From an uncultured Methanomassiliicoccales archaeon (lineage in GTDB: Archaea; Thermoplasmatota; Thermoplasmata; SG8-5): a stretch of 34,190 bases of DNA. This document shows positions 31,396 through 34,190 of this stretch, piece after piece; the stretch's first letter is position 1; each line of letters opens with the position of its first letter. The stretch is from positions 1-34,190 of the forward strand of contig CALKWP010000192.1 in NCBI GenBank assembly GCA_938004075.1, in the 5' to 3' direction. The notes below the pieces were generated by a model that ran no database searches, had not been told where the DNA came from, and worked only from the letters and a program-made list of their open reading frames with translations. Made by a program: the position numbers and the translations under genes.

Positions 31396-34026
31396 ATGTG
31401 TGGCGTGGTCTACAAAATAAAAAAGGTAGCTGTGGTTTCGGATAAGGTTCTTGTATATCTGAATGGATTCAAATATTATAACGGAGATTATGATGGGATA
31501 TTCGAGATGTCGCAGTCTGGAATCTCAGCAGCGATTGGCGTGGATGTCAAGAATGTGATCCGGGCGATCCGTCCCCTAATCGCCTCCGGCCTTGTGGAAG
31601 AACATAGCACCCATATCCCGGGGCTGAGGCAGAAAAGGTGTACCTATTACATCACAATTACAGGAAGGCAGAAAGCCAGTTCCATTCTTAAGATGATTTT
31701 GGAAACCGAGATCCATATCATTGGTCATGGGAATGATGATGTTCTTATCAATCTGGGTGAAGCGATGAGTGGTGTGCTTTCTAATCTTACGCTGACAGAT
31801 GTGCTGAGGGAGCTAGGCGCTGGGAAAACACTGGATTATGGAAAGGTTATGAAGGAGATGAAGCGCCTCGAGAAAACAGCGCCCAGGCAACCTACCGAGA
31901 GCCAAAAATCGAGACAGTTTTTCGGGAGGGCCCATGAAAAAGAGATAATCAGGGAATGGCTGAAATCCGAAAAGCGGAACACGCTTGTCATACTGGGGGT
32001 GCCAGGCATTGGAAAATCCAGACTGGTTACAAGTATGATGGATGAGTTCAGCGAGAGTAATGATGTTTTCTTCTTCAATATCACACAGTGGTGTGCGTTG
32101 AGGCCCTTAGTTCAGACCATCGCCGATGCACTTGAAAGACATGGCATTGATGAACTGAAGAGATATATCACAGAACATGAGAATATTGAAATGTTCGACC
32201 TGGAAATGCTATTATCCAGACTTGTTAAGGACAAGAAGCTCATCTTCATATTTGATAACATCCATAACTTGACTGTTGAATTGATTCCGCTTTTTTCGAT
32301 GATGACTGCACTATCGAGAGCTCAAAATGGCCTTAAGATCATCGCACTGGGAAGAGATACGGCCCAGTTCTATGACAGGTCCGATTTGCTTGAGCATGGC
32401 ACTGTAATCGAGATTCGTCTGGGAGAATTGAATGATGCCGAATCAGATGCACTTGCACGGTCTTTCACAATTCCTGAGGCTAGGGCCAAAGAGATCCTTG
32501 CCATTGCCGGGAATCATCCGCTTTTCATTGAATTGCTAGCCCAAGGTTGCCGGCCAGATGGGAAAATCACCCTGGAAAGGTACATTACTGAGGTATTCAT
32601 GGCTTCCCTTGATTCCGAAGAGTCTGAGCTCCTAAGGTATCTGTCGGTTTTCAGGCATCCCGTGGAAAGGCCGGGCCTCGCCAATTATCAGCCTGCAATA
32701 TTATCTCTCTTGAATAAATCCATATTGAAATTGTCCGAGGACAATTATGTGATACTGCACGATGTCATCAAAGATGTGCTCTGCAGGCAATTGTCACAGA
32801 GAGAGCTTGAGAAATATCATTCGAATGCTGCACGATATTACATGGAATCCGGGAAAGCCGCGAGTCAGATTGAGGCTGCCAATCACATCCTTCAATCCGG
32901 AAGGGCCGATGAGGCAGCGCGGTTCATGGTGGCGAGAATGGATGAGCTTCTAAAGACCGGCAGAATGGAATCCATTGCCAGGATAATAACACTGATACTG
33001 AGTCGGAATGAAGGGATCGATGACGTGAGCAAAGCGATTTTCCTCCACGCCCAGGGCATTGCGCTTGCTTACATCGGAGAGACAGATTCCGCGCTAGACA
33101 ATTTCAACCGCTCTGCGGAAATCGCAGCCGCCACAGGTTCAGAGCTATACCTGGCCAGGAGCAAACTGGGCATAGCTAAGATCATGCTGAAGAGAAACAT
33201 CTATGACAAATCAGAAACACTTCTGAGAGACGTTCTGGAATGGACAAGGAAAAATGCAGAACCAGTCATGGAAGCAGAAGCCAATTACCAGCTTGGGACT
33301 ATATATGAGAGGCAGTGTGTTTCTGGGAAGGCAATCATGCATTTCAGAAATGCATGGGGCATCTCTCTTGGACTGAATGATTGCATCCAGCTTGCTCAAG
33401 CCCTTTATGGTATCGGCCGAATCCACCACGCGGAGTCAAAATTGGAAGATGCGCTCAAGAGCAAGAACGAAGCACTTGAGATAGCCTCAAGGTGTAAGAA
33501 TGAGTACTTGGCAGCCAAGATTCTCACGAGCATCGCGTGGACCCTCAATGACATGGGGCGGTTGAATGATGCAATCGATGCGAATGAGAAAGCCATTGCG
33601 CTGGCTAGAAAGATCGGGGCGGTTCGTGTGCTTGCATACACATTGTCCAATGCAGGTGCGGCCTTCATCGATAAGCCAGACCTCATTAGAGCCTCCGATT
33701 GCCTCGCAGAGTCATTTACGATATTTGAGAAAATCGGAGAACGGCGCATGATAGCCACTGTGAAATTGAACATGGCAACAGTCCTTCTTCTGAGAGGGAA
33801 GAAGAAAGAAGGCCGCGAACTGTTTGATGAGGTTATAAAACGGCTGGAGACCATCAATGACCTCTCAGACCTGATGATTTCCTACTTCAAGTTTGGACAG
33901 GTTCTTAAGAAAGTGGGACAGAATTCAGATGCAAGAAAAATATTAAAAAAGGCCTTGCGAATTTCCAGGGAATTGATGGATGGGGAAGCTTCCGAGCAGA
34001 TTGCCGCGGAAATGCAAGGCCTATAA
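31396..34026 (+). CDS. Winged-helix / STAND NTPase / TPR signalling protein
   Basis: 876 residues. The N-terminal ~95 residues are a winged-helix domain (QSGISAAIGVDVKNVIRAIRPLIASGLVEE). A STAND-type ATPase follows, with FFGRAHEKEIIREW as the lead-in, Walker A GVPGIGKS at about 201-208, Walker B LIFIFDN at about 282-288, and a winged C-terminal part with LRYLSVFRHPVERP. From about residue 480 to 870 there are helical repeats of the TPR type (ALDNFNRSAEIAAATG, ALKSKNEALEIASRC, AIDANEKAIALARKIG). STAND proteins with this order switch on by ligand-triggered oligomerisation; here the output would be DNA binding. The ligand, sensed through the TPR array, is unknown. The gene stands alone and converges on the repeat gene at the right edge. 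Confidence 0.85.
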   Translation: MCGVVYKIKKVAVVSDKVLVYLNGFKYYNGDYDGIFEMSQSGISAAIGVDVKNVIRAIRPLIASGLVEEHSTHIPGLRQKRCTYYITITGRQKASSILKMILETEIHIIGHGNDDVLINLGEAMSGVLSNLTLTDVLRELGAGKTLDYGKVMKEMKRLEKTAPRQPTESQKSRQFFGRAHEKEIIREWLKSEKRNTLVILGVPGIGKSRLVTSMMDEFSESNDVFFFNITQWCALRPLVQTIADALERHGIDELKRYITEHENIEMFDLEMLLSRLVKDKKLIFIFDNIHNLTVELIPLFSMMTALSRAQNGLKIIALGRDTAQFYDRSDLLEHGTVIEIRLGELNDAESDALARSFTIPEARAKEILAIAGNHPLFIELLAQGCRPDGKITLERYITEVFMASLDSEESELLRYLSVFRHPVERPGLANYQPAILSLLNKSILKLSEDNYVILHDVIKDVLCRQLSQRELEKYHSNAARYYMESGKAASQIEAANHILQSGRADEAARFMVARMDELLKTGRMESIARIITLILSRNEGIDDVSKAIFLHAQGIALAYIGETDSALDNFNRSAEIAAATGSELYLARSKLGIAKIMLKRNIYDKSETLLRDVLEWTRKNAEPVMEAEANYQLGTIYERQCVSGKAIMHFRNAWGISLGLNDCIQLAQALYGIGRIHHAESKLEDALKSKNEALEIASRCKNEYLAAKILTSIAWTLNDMGRLNDAIDANEKAIALARKIGAVRVLAYTLSNAGAAFIDKPDLIRASDCLAESFTIFEKIGERRMIATVKLNMATVLLLRGKKKEGRELFDEVIKRLETINDLSDLMISYFKFGQVLKKVGQNSDARKILKKALRISRELMDGEASEQIAAEMQGL

Positions 34027-34054
34027 GGTTTGACCTGGAATGCTCCTTGCGTGA

Positions 34055-34190
34055 TTATTCATCTCCATTCCAGAAACCCGCATCGCTCGGGTCGTCCCAT
34101 TTGCCAAGGCCGTTCAGTCCATCGCCCTGACCTGTATCGCTCGGGTCGTCCCATTTGCCAAGGCCGTTCAGTCCATCGCCCTGACCTGTA
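34055..34190 (-). CDS. C-terminal end of a repeat protein (partial, runs off right edge)
   Basis: The minus strand is open from the window edge to a TAA at 34057-34055. The visible 44 residues are two identical 18-residue units (TGQGDGLNGLGKWDDPSD) and a short tail AGFWNGDE. The units are rich in Gly and Asp, with no membrane anchor at the end. No start is visible and the family cannot be named. Long Gly/Asp repeats of this type are typical of exported or surface proteins, and the Asp residues could bind calcium; both are inference. It is convergent with the STAND/TPR gene, 28 bases away. Confidence 0.65.
   Translation of the reverse strand, partial: TGQGDGLNGLGKWDDPSDTGQGDGLNGLGKWDDPSDAGFWNGDE
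34083..34190 (-). repeat. Two perfect 54-bp tandem repeats, continuing off the edge
   Basis: 34083-34136 and 34137-34190 are identical at every base and in frame, giving an 18-residue unit each. The window ends exactly at a unit boundary, so more units may follow. Confidence 0.9.

Noticed and set aside
1..34190. CRISPR array, IS elements, tRNA or rRNA genes
   Set aside because: No regularly spaced palindromic repeats, transposase motifs, terminal inverted repeats, cloverleaf sequences or rRNA-like segments were seen; the only tandem arrays are the 7-bp and 54-bp coding repeats.

Overview
The window is archaeal DNA, most likely from a euryarchaeon of the Thermoplasmata or a methanogen-related lineage. 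The evidence is TATA-box promoters about 26 bases ahead of starts, several leaderless genes beside GGAGGTGA-type ribosome binding sites, KaiC/GvpD-type RecA-fold ATPases, FilR1-like and small winged-helix regulators, MEDS and methanogen-type output domains, and N-glycosylation sequons in exported proteins. I see no rRNA, tRNA, CRISPR array or transposase. The lineage is an inference from gene content.

Layout. 1-2962 (minus): a three-gene metabolic operon with a threonine-synthase-like PLP enzyme, a DUF1611 (DgcN-like) P-loop protein, and a PP-loop-like protein cut by the left edge. 3019-7663 (minus): a small membrane protein, two winged-helix regulators and a 989-residue surface protein of tandem ~95-residue beta-sandwich repeats. 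7821-11334: a GvpD-like ATPase (plus), a winged-helix/KaiC pair (minus) and a FilR1-like regulator (plus). 11992-19919: a two-component cluster with a PAS/GAF sensor lacking a kinase domain, a MEDS-PAS histidine kinase broken by a 7-bp duplication, a REC-output protein and a solo REC protein. 20413-27412: a second cluster with a seven-PAS sensor, a CHASE4 membrane sensor, a 7TM-PAS histidine kinase and two REC proteins. 27584-29004: two small membrane proteins and a ferritin-like protein. 29194-30594 (minus): a P-loop-less KaiC-like protein with an intact KaiC-like partner. 30749-34026: a DUF457-type membrane protein and a winged-helix/STAND/TPR protein. The right edge holds the C-terminus of a minus-strand gene made of perfect 54-bp repeats.

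How it works together. The centre is a dense sensory and regulatory island. Large kinase-less sensors end in the same charged coiled-coil tail and are translationally coupled to a following sensor or kinase gene, so each set probably works as one signalling complex. The same short box, TGATAATC or TGATAATA, sits 10-13 bp upstream of the TATA box and in the same orientation at five promoters: both kinase-less PAS sensor genes, a winged-helix regulator, the GvpD-like ATPase and the KaiC pair. The surface-protein promoter has it one turn further out. This suggests one regulon joining sensing, RecA-fold regulatory ATPases and the cell surface. That box and the split-sensor arrangement are the best candidates here for something undescribed.
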